A stretch of DNA of 64,000 bases, from NCBI GenBank assembly GCA_002104945.1, contig MCFH01000002.1, positions 1,269,001 to 1,333,000 of the forward strand. The letters run 5' to 3'. Made by a program: the position numbers and the translations under genes. Positions 11,859-25,124 of this stretch are shown piece by piece. Source of the stretch: Piromyces finnis (taxonomy: Eukaryota > Neocallimastigomycota > Neocallimastigomycetes > Neocallimastigales > Neocallimastigaceae). Within the stretch, counting starts at the first letter, position 1; each line of letters starts with the position of its first letter. Under the pieces are notes generated by a model. It did no database searches, was not told where the DNA came from, and saw nothing but the letters and a program-made list of their open reading frames with translations.

Positions 11859-14122
11859 TTTCTTTTTATAAATAGATATATATATTGATTATTATAGGTA
11901 TAAATAACTAAATAAAAAAAAATTCAAAAAAAAAAAAGGTTTAAAAAATTGATAAATATATATAAAAAAAAATGAAATGAAATAACAAAATAATAATTAA
12001 TATAAATTAATTAAAAAAAATTAATCTTTATTATAACTAATAAATGAAAATTAAATTATAAAATAATTTGATGGCTGTTTATTGTGTCTAGTAAATATTT
12101 ACAATAGGATTTTAATAGATAGCATTTTAAAATCATATTTCATAATAAATATATATATTCGCTTATCATTTAGTTTAATTAAAATATTAATAAAACTTTA
12201 TAATATAATAATTTGGTTTAATTCATTTCTCAAAAAAAATAAATTTAAAAATCTTATAAAATATTAAAAAAGATAATTTTTATAATTTAAAAAATTATTT
12301 TCTTTTCATAAAAATTCATGATTTTATTTGATTTATTGGTCAATTTTCTAAAAAGAATAAAATTATAATAATTAATACCTGATTTTCTAATACTAATTTT
12401 TAAATTCTTATACCTCTTTTTAATAAAAAGTATAGACTTTATTCTGGTAGTAAATATAATATATATAGTTATTTATACAATTTTATACAATTTTATACAA
12501 ATGTTTTATTTAAAAAAAATTAATTCAATTTAATACAAATATTTTATTTTATTAAATGCTTTATTTAAAAAATTAATTTTAAAGTATATGAAACTAAAGA
12601 CAATTATTTAATTTTAAATAGGTAGTATAGGTTTCATAGACAATTTCATAATAGTTGTATTACAAATTAAAGGATGAATAATTATATATTCTCTAAATAT
12701 TTTGAAATTATTTTTTGTGAATCTTATCATTATCCTTGACATTATTTGCACTAAAAAAATTGAATTCAGTATATTCATAAAAGTAATTAAAGAAAATGAT
12801 CATTTAATCTATTAAAATACCTTTTAAATTATTTTTTTAACACAATTATACTAATATACTAATGTAACCAAATAATAATCCTTATTAAAATGTTAAAAAA
12901 AAAAAGGTAATAATATTAAATATTAAAATTTTAATATTTTTTTTTTAAAGTCATTTTTCCAATTAAAAAAAAAAAAAAAAAAAAAAACTTTTCAAAATTA
13001 AATTAAATTTTTAGAAAAGTCAAGATTTTAAAAAAGTAATTAATAAATGACCAATAAGATTAGTGAATCATCATTAAAACATGGTTATTAAATAGTTGTT
13101 AATTTATGTCAAATTAATCGAACATTTAAAATTTTAATTTACTGTTACACAACTATTTAATTAAATAAAGAAAGGTAAATCATTAAAATGTGACAATTGA
13201 TGATAAATTGATGGTATAAAATATATTATTGGGGATATTGGGGGGTGAAAATAATTCAGAATAATTTTTACGCAATCGACAAAAAATAGTATTAGGAACT
13301 ATAGAACTATAGATAGAGTTTTATATTTAATACTATCTACAAATAGTATTAATGAAAATTATTCTGAAACTCTATAGAGTTCTATAGTTCCTAAGTAGAC
13401 TATTATTAAATAATAGTTTATATAATTGTAAAAATAGATAGGTAAAAATTGATGAATGATATTACTGCAACACTAAAAAAAAAAAAAATTTTATTTTTTT
13501 TTTTGATCTATAAATATATAAAATGAATTAAATTTTTAAATAATTATCACCGTTTCATTAAAAGAATGGAAACAATAAATCTAAATAAAGGAATGTCATA
13601 AAAAGGTATTACGCACTAAAACCAAAAAGAACGCTTACAATATAAATTTTCATTCATTTCTTTATGAAAATTTATTTATTTATTATAATAATTTATTAAA
13701 CAATTATTGAATTAGACTTTTCTTTTTTTATTTTTTAGAAAAAAAAATCTACATATATATTACAATTTTTTTTTTTTTTTTTTTTTTGATATGAATAATA
13801 TTTGTTTTATATATATGATTAGTTATCAAAACTAATATATTTTTATTTTTTTCTTTTATTTCCATTTCTTTTTTTTTTTCTTTCCTGTTGTTTTATATAA
13901 TATATATAATGAAATTAGTATTAAACAAATTTCTAGAAATATTGTTTCTCGTTGTTATCATGTACCCATTTTCATTTATTATCAAAATAAATTACTTATT
14001 TGAAAGGAAAGAAAGAAAGAGAGAGAGAAAAAAAAACCTTTGGAAATTGAATAAAAACAATAAGAAGGAATTTATAAAAATTAATATTCTTATTTTTGTA
14101 TTTTGGGATGTTAAACTCTTTT
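11859..14122. other. Non-coding spacer with a scrambled inverted-repeat cluster
   Basis: About 2.3 kb with no credible gene. Open frames at 12082-12267 and 13888-14271 (+) are low-complexity, and the latter runs antisense into the lyase dockerin codons. A short direct repeat (TTTATACAAT, three times) lies near 12475-12500. The inverted-repeat cluster at 13251-13393 is described separately. Confidence 0.5.
13251..13393. repeat. Interleaved inverted repeats and central hairpin
   Basis: Segment A (13255-13270, TTCAGAATAATTTTTA) has an inverted partner at 13355-13368. Segment B (13294-13320, AGGAACTATAGAACTATAG...) has an inverted partner at 13368-13392. The order is A, B, A', B', so the two cannot both form one simple hairpin. 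Between them lies an 8-bp perfect stem, AATACTAT/ATAGTATT, at 13329-13350. This could be the remnant of a foldback or miniature inverted-repeat element. No target-site duplication was identified. Confidence 0.6.
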
Positions 14123-17112
14123 TTAACAAGAGTATTTTATACCACACCAATCATTGTTTTCAATACCCCATGAGCCATATTCATCAACATAGGCAACACT
14201 ACAGCTGTTACAACATGGATATCCTTGAGATAAAGAGAAACAAGTGTCATTATTATTACAAGTGTTTTTAATACCACACCAGTCATTGTTTTCAATACCC
14301 CATGAACCATATTCATCAGTATAAGCAACATTACAAGAGTTACAACATCTATAACCTAAAGATTCAGACCAGCATGAATTTGAATTGGAAGAACATTTAT
14401 TTTTATCAATACCACACCATTCACCGTTTTCTAAACCCCATTCACCATCACTGTCGACATATTCAACATTACATCCAGAACAGCATTGGAAACCTAATCC
14501 TTGACTCCAGCAAGAGTTAGAATTTGATTGTGAATTTGAACTAGAACCAATAGTAGCTGGAATGGCAACACCTGGATAGGATTGATCGGAAACTTCTAAT
14601 CTAACATGATCGTACATAATACCGTCAAATCTGTAATAGGTTAAATAACCACCAATAGCACGAGCGTGAAGAGAAATGTAATTTTCACCTTGTTTTAATA
14701 AACTAGATGAGAATGTAAATTCCTTCATACTCCAAATACCACGAATACCATCACGACGAATACAAGCATCATCAACAAGATCCTTAACCTCAGCACTTTG
14801 ATTCTTACCATTAACAGAAACTGATAAAGCAGTTGAGGATGAAGCAGCAACAGAAACTCTAACGAGGATGTTACCTGATGGGACTTTGTCAAGATTGAAA
14901 TAAATTTTCCATGGTTCAGCAGCTTTGTACTTTCCATCAGCACCACCTGGAATTGAAACTTGACAATAGTTCCAATCAAATTGCCAATCAGATTCACCAA
15001 TACGGAAGTTTACGCTATTTGGGAATTCATCTTGGAATTGATTGTAAAGACCCCATTGATTAAAGTGATCCCCATGTAAATATTCTTCAGCAGTACGATC
15101 AGGAATACCAACTTCAAAGACAGTTGGACCAATACGTGGAGCAGTAAATTTAACATCACCAAGTCTGGTTTCTTGACCACTAGTAACAGTAATTGTATTG
15201 GTGGTGTAGAATTCACCAACAATACCCTTACACCAAGCTCTTAATTCATAAGTACCTGGAACAACATTTTCAATCTTGAAATCGCCAGTAATATGAGTAA
15301 CCCAATGAGACATCTTGTGCCATTGTTGTGGGTGAATTGGTTCATTGCTACTTTCTGGTTGAACTAAAGTAACAGTTGCATCACTTAATTTAAGATTACC
15401 ATATAATGGATCATTGATAACTAATTTACCAGAAACTGAACCACGCTTATTCTTTGGAACATAACTATCACTCTTTACAAAATCATAAGGCCATAATTGC
15501 TTTTCATAATCTGCTTGACGATTAGCATCAGCCCATAGAGCATTAACATCAGATCCTTCATTTAAGTAAATAAGAATTGGACCATGCATTTTGGACCAAA
15601 CTTCTCCTTTCTTAAGAACTGCATCACCTGCACCATAGTGAGAACCTCTAAAGTATAAAATTTGAAGTGAATCAGAACCACCCTATTATAAATATTGTAT
15701 TAATAAAGAATGTTAGAAAATATTATGTTAGTAAATAGCAATAGTAAATTATATCATATGGATTAAAAATTATTTAAATACTAGTTATTTTATTCTTTAA
15801 CATACTTGATGGCACGCAAGATCTCTATTAACAGCACCACCATTTTTCCATTCCATACTTGGAATAACATACCATGAACCGAGATTCTTACTAATACTAC
15901 CAAAACCATGGACCTTGTGTTCAAGAGCATCAACTTACAGTGTGAAAATATAATAAATTATTTAATAGTTATTCAATTATTAATAGTTAATGAACTATTT
16001 CTATTATTATCTTTGTTTATTCACTTTTCAATTAAATATATTTAAAAAGTATTATTTTAAAACTTACCAGACCAATCATATTTATGAATTACTTCTCCTG
16101 ATTCTAATCTACACGCCTCACTTGGTGAAAGAGTAACACATTTTGATTGTTCAGAAGCAGTTGGCATAACTCTTTTATTAAAGTCATCAACTTGTAACCA
16201 ATTAAATACGTCACTCTTTAAACGCATAACTAGTCTTAATTCAGAACATTGTGCTTCTTCATAATTAGATTTGTGTGATTGAGTTAAAGAGAAATAGATA
16301 CCAGAAACATTTGATTTCATAGTATATCTAACTTCCCTTTAAATATAAGAAACGAAATATATATTTATATATAAGAAATATTTATTTTTTTTATTATTAT
16401 TTTTCAATATGATATCATTCATATTAATATTTAAATATATCAATAATTGAATTACTCTTAATGTAATATTTACCAATCAATAGCAAATCCAGTACCAACA
16501 TGTTTGGAATAATCATCAACAAAAACAATTTCAACTAAATCACTATTTTTAGTGGCTACATATGAACTTGTTACAGAAACTTTTTAATTGTATTTAAAAT
16601 AATAATAAATTATTAAATAAGATTATTCAATTAATTGTTATAGCTTTTAAAACCATTGTATATAAATTATTTCTATTCAATTTTATATTATTTTTTTCTT
16701 TTAGATATAAATAATTATAATAAAATTAACTTTTAATTTTGCTTACAATAAACTTTTCCTCCGTTAGCATCAATGTAAGATCTATTTAAAAATTCTTGTG
16801 AGTTGTTTTTATACTTCATTGAAGTAATAAAACCTGAACTTTTAGCAATTGTAAATGTTGCTAATCTGTAAATATTAAATGAAATATCAGTGAAATTGAT
16901 TCAAATTTACATTTAAATTTCTTTTATAAATCATTCAATTTAATATTTATTGTTCTTCCTATTTTCTATTTTTTATGTATATTAATCAACATTAAATTGA
17001 TTTACCCATTGGATAAAATGTATGAAGTATTATTTTCAGTTAAAGTAACACTTGCACTAACAATAGATATTAAAGTAATACCTATTAAAACGAAATAATT
17101 TAATATATTCAT
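14123..17112 (-). CDS. Rhamnogalacturonan lyase (PL4) with three fungal dockerins
   Basis: Six exons (17112-17006, 16865-16747, 16579-16474, 16336-16068, 15933-15806, 15682-14123) join with consistent phases (2,1,2,1,0) to give 762 residues. PL4 enzymes cleave the rhamnogalacturonan I backbone of pectin by beta-elimination. Evidence: signal peptide (about 1-22); N-terminal lyase domain to about 300 with the HKVHGFGS, VIPSMEWKNGG and DLACHQ..RGSHYG segments typical of PL4; an fn3-like domain starting at SVSGKLVIND (about 325-400); a beta-sandwich CBM-like domain at about 435-610. After a Ser/Asn linker come three CBM10-type dockerins at about 634-670, 680-716 and 724-762. Each has the CC..C...Y.D..G.WG.EN..WCGI pattern. 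The product is therefore expected to be secreted and docked on the fungal cellulosome. Confidence 0.92.
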
Positions 17113-18873
17113 CTTTCTTTTTTACTCTTTCTTTTTAATTATTTAAAAAGAACTTTTTATAAAATAAGATGTTTTTAAAAAAAAAAAAAAAAAAAAAAAA
17201 GAATTAAATTTAAAAAAAAAAGAATAAAATATATTTAATATGTTTATTATAAAAAAAAAAAAAATAGAAAATTAAAGTTATTAAAAAATGAATAAAATAA
17301 TAATTAATCACAATATTTACACAAAATTTTATTATCAATTTTTTACTCATTTTAATATATTTTAATTAATATTCTTGAGTTTATTTTAATGGTTTCACTA
17401 ATTCATATAATATTAAAAATATTATTAAATAAAGTTTAATAGTAAATTAAAGTGCATTTCTTCATATATTTAAAATTCATATTACAATTAATAATATATA
17501 TCAATATAAATAAATAATTGTATATTTATATTTATATATAATATAATGATTTGAGTCATTAAATTCAACTATTAATCATAATTAATATACTACCAAGCGC
17601 ATAATTTTTTAAAATATTGAGAGGAAAAAAAGAATGAGAAAGACTAATAAAATTTTAAGTTAGTATAAAGTCGGTTTTTATATAAAATTGTTAGTGAAAA
17701 ATATATTATTAACACATTATTTTTCTTATATAATAATTATTAGTATTTTAAATTCTTTCATACTATTTTAATATAAAAAGGATATCTTAAAAAAAAATTA
17801 AAAGTTATATTTTATCTTTATTCAAAGCTATTTGAAAGGTCAGCAAAAAAATGAATGATAAATATAATAATGACACATCAATAACTTTACTTTGTTAAAA
17901 CTTTAGGTAGTAAAGTTTTTACTACATGATGTTTTTAAATTAAATGATACTACTCTATAAACAATTTATCAATATTATGACATTTCATATAATTCTAATT
18001 ATTTCAAGTAGCAATTATTAAAATAAAAATATATCATTTCAAATCCAAATATTATTGAATTATAATTGAATTGATCCTAATTATAATTATATTATTATCT
18101 CATAAATTCTAAAGAAGTATCTTTCAAATATATATATATTTTTAATATTACTATCATTATTTATATTAGAAATTGTAGAAACAACAAGAATTTGATAAAC
18201 TGATTGTAATGAAAATTTAAAAAAAAAAAAAAAAAAAAACATTGATAGTTTAGTTTTATATTACATAAAAAATATATCAATAATAATTAAATTTTTTTTT
18301 CATTTCCTATTTTCCTATCTTATTTCTTTTTCTTTTTTTCTTTTTTTTTTTTTTTTTTTTATTGTTTTACTATTACTGTCAAAAAATATATATATATATA
18401 ATAATAATAATTATTATTATTATTATTACACCTAGGTATATTTATTAAATAAAAATATACATTGATATATAATTGATAAATATATATAAATATTTATTTT
18501 ATTAATTTATATGTTATATTTTTTATATGTAAAAAATATAAATTATGAGCATAGCATCATTCTTATTTTATATAATTATCACATTTATAATCATTATGTA
18601 AAATTTATACATTAAAAATACATAAATATATAAATGTAAATGGGAAGATAAAATGTATAGGTTTATTCTATTTTCATTTATATTAAATTAATTTAATATG
18701 TTTATATAATTATGATATGATAATAAATAAAAAAAATTGTAAAATAGATAGCTTTATAAATTCTCTAAAAAATAAATAATGAAAATAAATAATTTATAAT
18801 GTATATTTAGATAATGGTATAATAAATTATGTTTTTTGGGGGGATTTAGAAAAAAGTTTTATTACAGTAAAAG
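17113..18873. other. Non-coding spacer
   Basis: About 1.8 kb of A+T-rich sequence with poly-A and poly-T tracts and a TA/TAA microsatellite near 18385-18430. A small hairpin (AAAACTTTAGGTAGTAAAGTTTT) lies near 17897-17920. No gene is supported. Confidence 0.5.
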
Positions 18874-20548
18874 TTATATTGGATCTTTTGATATTAAAGG
18901 ATATTGATTAGAAGCTACTTTTGGTTTTATAATTTTCTTATTTTTATTTATATTAATATTCATTAAGCAATATCCAATTCCTCCACATTTACAATGACCA
19001 ATTGTTCCATTTTTACCACATGTTCCACCCTTACTTTTATCGATATTACAACAACATTTGGAATAGCTTCTTACAGAATCAGATATACTAATCAATTTTT
19101 GACTACCTCTATTTACAGAATTTTGTGAACCATCGTTCTCATTTACAAATAAATACCCATTTTCTTCATAAACCTCCTTTAAAGTTTTACTTTCTACATT
19201 TTTTGTTACAAGAGATCTTAACCATTTAATTTCCAACTCCATTTCTTTTACTTTAATTTCTAGATTTTGAGCTTTCTGAGTCATTTCCTTAGCTGTTAAA
19301 TCAGTCATTTGTTCTTTTAGCTTCTTTTTAGCCCGAAATCTTGCAGAGGCTGCATTATTTCTGTTAATTTTATAAAGGTTTAAAGAGAAAAAATAATTTA
19401 ATTAATAATTTTCATTTTAAATATCAATAAAAATTTATTTAAAAGACATTTTATATAATAAAACAATTTATTTACCTTTTTCTCTTATCATTTAATTTTT
19501 CTTCCACTAACACTTCTTTACCTTTGCCACTACTGGTTCGATTACTTTCATAGTCTGAACTTCTTGATAATGAATTGCTATAATTACTGCTATCATTTGA
19601 AAAAGGGATATCTTTAGGTGAACTAACTACATTAAAACTATTAAATATATTATCTTTCTTATTTATTAAAATTTCATTTGGGGTATAGGAATGATGTTGT
19701 TGACTATTTTCATTATTAATATTATCGTTCATAAGAAATTGTGATAATTGGGGTATTGATTTATATCCTTCTGTATAAGGATATGAAGAATTAGTCTTAT
19801 ATATTTCTAATGGGCTAGATACAGTAAATTTTGGGGAGGAGGATTCAGGAATAAATGATTTATTATTAAATGTGTTCGAATTAGAATTATTATTAACTAG
19901 ATTAAGTGACTGGGAAATCAACTGTAAATTTTGTGTATAATTATCCATTTGTCCATTCTTTTTTGCTCTATCTTCAATTGCTATATTTTTTAATTTTCTT
20001 ATTTTTAAAAATTTGTCTTGCGCAGCTGTTTCTTCGTTATTTATTAGATCACCTTGAGTATTAAATTGATTCTCTATGGTATTATTACGAATACTATTAA
20101 TGGTTTTTCTAAGTTTAATTTGAGTAGCTGTGTTATCACTGGTATTAAGTTGATTATTATTATGATTATCATTATTATTCCCAGTATTGGAAACATTATT
20201 TACATTTAATGGAAAATTATCCATTGTAAATTCTCTTAACCACAAATCAAGCTCATGATCTTCTATATTATTATTTGAATTTATATAGATTGAATTATTA
20301 TTTACAGTATGATTATTATTATTATTTCTTTGGTACGAGGTGGTATCTAAGATTGATGAACTTGCTGTATTAACAGAGTTAGTAGTATTATCATTATTAC
20401 CATAATAATTTGAAGTATTATTAAGATAGTTTATTATTTGTTCCTGCTGCTTATCATTTCCATTATTATAGTTATTTCCGTTAGATAAAAAAAATTTATT
20501 ATTATTCAAATTATTGGTATTATTACTATTATTATTGCTCATTTTCAT
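18874..20548 (-). CDS. bZIP transcription factor, CYS-3/MetR-like, with Cys-rich tail
   Basis: Two exons (20548-19476, 19360-18874) join in phase 2 exactly inside the basic region, giving 519 residues. The basic region KRKRRNNAASARFRAKKKLKEQ (about 354-375) has the fungal NxAASARFR signature. The following leucine-zipper helix (EMTQKAQNLEIKVKEMELEIKWLRSLVTKN) closely resembles the CYS-3/MetR/Zip1 group, which activates sulfur-assimilation genes and the cadmium response in other fungi. The N-terminal 350 residues are Asn/Ser-rich, as in activation regions. The C-terminal tail has a dense Cys cluster (CCC...C...CKCGG..YC), which is unusual and could bind metal or sense thiols; that is inference. 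A second Met two codons in (20542) is an alternative start. Confidence 0.85.
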
Positions 20549-23500
20549 AATTATAAAAATTAATAAAAAAATGAAATTTTATTATAGTATATTCTGAAAA
20601 AATTATTTATAGTCCCTTTTTTGATTTATATATCAATATATAATATTATATCTATTATCATATTTAAAACAAAATTTTTATTCATGTGTAAAAAATAATT
20701 TTGATTAAATAAAAAAAAGTAATGATTAAGAATTGAAACTTTATTGAATTTAAAGAATTCTGGGTTATTTTATATTTTCCACTGGTTTTCAACAAAAAGA
20801 ATCTTTATTATAAATTAAAAAAGTAAAATATAATAGTATCTCAAAAAAAAAAATAATAATATATCAAAATATTAATTTTATTGGTTAGAAATTTCACAAT
20901 GTTAACAAGTACTAAAAATATTTTGAATCGAAATTTTAATTGAAAGATGGTTAACTAAAAAAAATTAATATTTTTTTTAATTCTACCTAAATTAAAAAAT
21001 AACTTTAAATTAATAAATTAAATTATAATAAAAGCCGTTATAAAGAGAGAGTAAAGAGTAAAGAGAAATATTTTATTTCAGTTCTTTCATCATACATTGA
21101 TATAATAATAATGAAATACATTCGTAAAAAATATAGAAGAAATAAAAGTATATTTATTTTTTATTTTTTTTATAATAAAATGCTAATTATATTCATTATT
21201 AAGAACTTTTAGCATTTATTTGTAAAGGTTGATTTATACTATTTTATTTAATACATAAATATCTTTTTTCAAAAAAAAAAAAAAAGTAGTTTTTTTTTTT
21301 TTTAATTTAAATTATATGTTATTATGAAAGTAGTAGAAATTACTATCTTTATTGAAAAAGTTTATAATAAAGTATTTCTTTAAATATCATAAATAAAATT
21401 GTTTTTTTTTTATTCTTATTTCTATGTTCCCTTTTTCCTTCATACATAACAAAAGTTCAAAAAAAAATTGAGAAAATTTATAATATTGTTTTTTAATATA
21501 AACTTTATTTAATAAAAAGGTTCATAAATTATACTCCACAATTCTTATTAAAATATTTATTAAAATAGAGAATATATTTAACACGGGAATATTCTATGAC
21601 TAATTTTATTAGTAATACATAATTCTATTCTATTCTACTAGATTTAAGTAAATTATTAATGTTTAACAATATTATTACTTTAATTTAGTTAATATTTATC
21701 CAATAAAATGCATTTCAAATTTAAATTAAAATTTAATGTAACAATGTAATGTATTAAAATGTAAAAAAACGTATATAAATATTACAATTAAATTATATAT
21801 GAATAAATTATGAAAGATTGCTTTTTCATTTATATTACCTTTCATTATAATCCTATGAAAAAAATATATGAAACAATTTAACATAAATTAAAAATATATA
21901 TAAAACATTATATATATTAATTATATCTTAATGGTAGTGTAATAGATAATGTTATAATAATTAAAACATTGATGTTTGTGATGTAATTGTAAATATTTAA
22001 ATAGTAATCATCATTTTAATCAACGTTTTGTATTAAAATACTATCTTTTATATTATATAAAATATGAATTAAGATTAAAAAAAAATGATTTACTAATGTA
22101 AAACAAATAGGACATATCATATTATATTTTTTTTTAAAAAAAAAATTATATTTCATATCCTATTTAAAACTGTTGTAAATTAGAGATACTTTTACTATAA
22201 AATTTATTTATTTAAATATTATTATTATTATTAGTATTAGTATTAGTATTAGTATTAGTATTAGTATTAGTATTAGTATTAGTATTAGTATTAGTATTAG
22301 TATTAGTATTAGTATTAGTATTAGTATTAGTATTAGTATTAGTATTAGTATTAGTATTAGTATTAGTATTAGTATTAGTATTAGTATTAGTATTAGTATT
22401 AGTATTAGTATTAGTATTAGTATTAGTATTAGTATTAGTATTAGTATTAGTATTAGTATTAGTATTAGTATTAGTATTAGTATTAGTATTAGTATTAGTA
22501 TTAGTATTAGTATTAGTATTAGTATTATTTTGATAAAATATAATTTAAATAATAAAATCTATGATTTATAGATATGGCATATTTATTTATTTTAATATAT
22601 ATAATTCAATTGTCACATATATGAAGTAAAATGATTTTATATTAAAATTTTATCATAAATATTTTTTAAAAACTTTTTTCTTGCTATATATATAGATAAC
22701 AAAAAAAAATTATCAATATTTTTATTATATAAAAATTACATTATAAAATAATCTTCGTATAGTATTGCTAAATGTATAATTAATGAAGTCATCATTATTA
22801 ATATATAAAGAAAACCATATTATATAACTTATTTATATATAACAATTTATATATATTATATATTATAATTTTAATTTAATTTCTTCAACATTAATATCTC
22901 TTCATTTCATATTTCTTTTATAAATGTTTTATTTTTTATTTAATATTTTTGAAATCTCACTGTTAAAAGCTATCTTTTAAACATCATAATTATACTTTTA
23001 AAAAATTGGCATTGTTTATTATTTAATGTAATAAATTCCTTTTTAGGGTAAAAAATTTAATATATTTTACCAATATTACAACAAATTTATTGGACGGTAT
23101 ATTTACAATGTACAAATAATTTATTCAAGAATGTAATTGAATTTAATAAACTTGATGGAGGTTTTAATTTAATTTTTTTTAAAAAAAAAAAAACTAAACT
23201 TTTGAAAAAGACAAATTAAGATTTTATATATGTATATTTATAAAAATGCAATAATACCAATAAATATATATATTTAAATAAAAAAGAAATAAAAAGTTAA
23301 AAAGTAGAATATATTTAGATAAAATAAAAATATAATATTTAATAGTATATATAAAATAATTAATTGTTAATTGTAGTTATATGTTCATATTATTTATTTA
23401 AAGCAAAAAACAAAAAGCTTTTTTTTTTTTTTTTCATATCCTTATATAATAAAATTATTAAAAGTAATTTATAAAACAATTAAAATAATAAAACAACAAA

Positions 23501-23767
23501 TTTCTTTTTTTTTTTTTTTTTTTTTTCACCGTATAGCAATCATAACAATCATCAATATTATAATTTATTTAAAATATATTATTATCATTTAAATCATCAT
23601 AGTATTAGCACATTATAAATATTAATATTATTAACGAATCGTTAATTAAATTGTTATATTTTTAGTTTAATATTTTTAAAGTTTTAGTAAATATTATTTT
23701 AATTACAACTATATTTAAATACATATTTTATATTTTTGAAATAATACAATATATATAAGAATCCAAA
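20549..23767. other. Non-coding spacer with ATTAGT array
   Basis: This region lies between the divergent bZIP (-) and ELMO (+) genes. It holds homopolymers, poly-purine runs (AAAGAGAGAGTAAAGAG near 21040) and the hexamer array at 22231-22526. No coding frame of credible composition was seen. Confidence 0.5.
22231..22526. repeat. (ATTAGT)n hexanucleotide array, about 49 copies
   Basis: A nearly perfect head-to-tail array of the hexamer ATTAGT spans about 296 bases. An ATT run flanks it at the start, and a single ATT unit ends it. It probably grew from an ATT microsatellite after an A/G change. Confidence 0.97.
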
Positions 23768-25124
23768 ATGAATAAATTATCAGAAGATATTATATTAGAT
23801 AAATATGTTTATTCTTCATCTTTCGTATTGAAAATATATAAAATGATAAAATTTGTTTTAGGAAAATTATCAAATTCAAGTGAATTATTAAGACTTTGTC
23901 AAAATGAAAAATTAAGAGAAACAAAGATTACCTATAGAATAGATCAGACACTTTTTTATTCTAATAAATTAAAAACCGAAAGAATAAAATTATTAAATGG
24001 TACAAAAGAACAATTAGAGGAAGCTTATGAACAGATTTTAAGAAAAAAGAAATTCTATATAAATAATACAGAAATAAGGTAAGGTTTTAAACACATGATA
24101 TATTATTCTCTTTTTTTTTTAAATAATAATAATAATAAAGAACAATAATATAATAATAATTATTATTGATGGCGTTATCTCAACTCTAATGAAACAATCA
24201 TTTTATTATAATAAATGTTTAGAGATGAATCTAAAATTTTAATGAAATGCATTTTAAGATTAAAAGAAACCTATGATTTACAAGATGTATTAACAAAAAG
24301 AGCCAATATTGCTTATGACTCAAGTAATAAAGAACATGAAGATAAATTAATGGAAGTAAGTTAATAAAATAACCGACAGATTTGTTATATATTTTAAGTA
24401 AATATTAAAAATATAAATAATTTAATTAATAATAATTTTACACTCTATTTTTAGTTATGGAAATTAATGAAAGATGAAGAAAAATTAACAGCAAGAAAGT
24501 CAGAACAATGGCAAACCATTGGTTTCCAAGGTATTGACCCAGCTACTGATTTTAGAGGAATGGGTATGTTCAAAAAAAAATTAATTAATAATAAAAAAAA
24601 ATAAAGAATTTATTGTAATATTCTTTATTTTAATTATTTTAATGTTAGGTATTCTTGGTCTTGAACAATTAATATATTTTGCTCAAAACTTTAACGATAC
24701 TGCAAAACATGTTTTAAGTTGTTCACATCATAAAATCTCATGGTATTCTTTTGCTATTACTGGAATTAATTTAACAGCACTTGAATTAGAATTATTACGT
24801 GAAAGATATTTACAATACTATTTAATAAGCCATGAAGCATCAATAGAATCCTTTAATGAATTTTATTGTAAGTTTTAAATAAATTAAACATATTTATATT
24901 AATCTTATATTTTTATTAATATTTTATAATTGTTATTATTATTGTTGTTATTGTTGTTTACAGGTTACCTATTTACAGAATTTAACAATTATTGGTTCAA
25001 GAGACCCGAACCAGTAACAGTAATGGATTTCAATGACGTATTCAAAAGCTTTAAAGGAAAGATTATCAAAAATTTAACTGATCAAATTCCAATAATTGTT
25101 GATACTGACAAGAAAAAGTATTAA
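23768..25124 (+). CDS. ELMO-domain protein (ELMOD-type putative Arf/Arl GAP)
   Basis: Five exons (23768-24078, 24223-24355, 24455-24563, 24649-24867, 24964-25124) join with consistent phases (2,0,1,1) to 310 residues. The ELMO domain covers about 150-300. Its hallmark W..IGFQG.DP.TDFRGMG.LGL..L.YF is intact, with Arg182 at the site proposed as the GAP arginine finger in ELMOD proteins. Family members stimulate GTP hydrolysis by Arl2, Arl3 and Arf proteins, or act with DOCK proteins in Rac activation. The short length and lack of a PH domain favour the ELMOD type. The N-terminal half is helical and charged. No signal peptide, so cytosolic or peripheral. Confidence 0.9.

Noticed and set aside
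12082-12267. Open frame of 61 codons on the plus strand
   Set aside because: Ile/Asn/Lys-rich low-complexity translation expected by chance in DNA of this composition.
13888-14271. Open frame of 127 codons on the plus strand
   Set aside because: Its second half is the antisense of the dockerin codons of the PL4 gene; the first half is low complexity.
22231-22526. CRISPR-like or telomere-like array
   Set aside because: There are no spacers, and the unit is ATTAGT rather than TTAGGG; it is a simple hexamer microsatellite.
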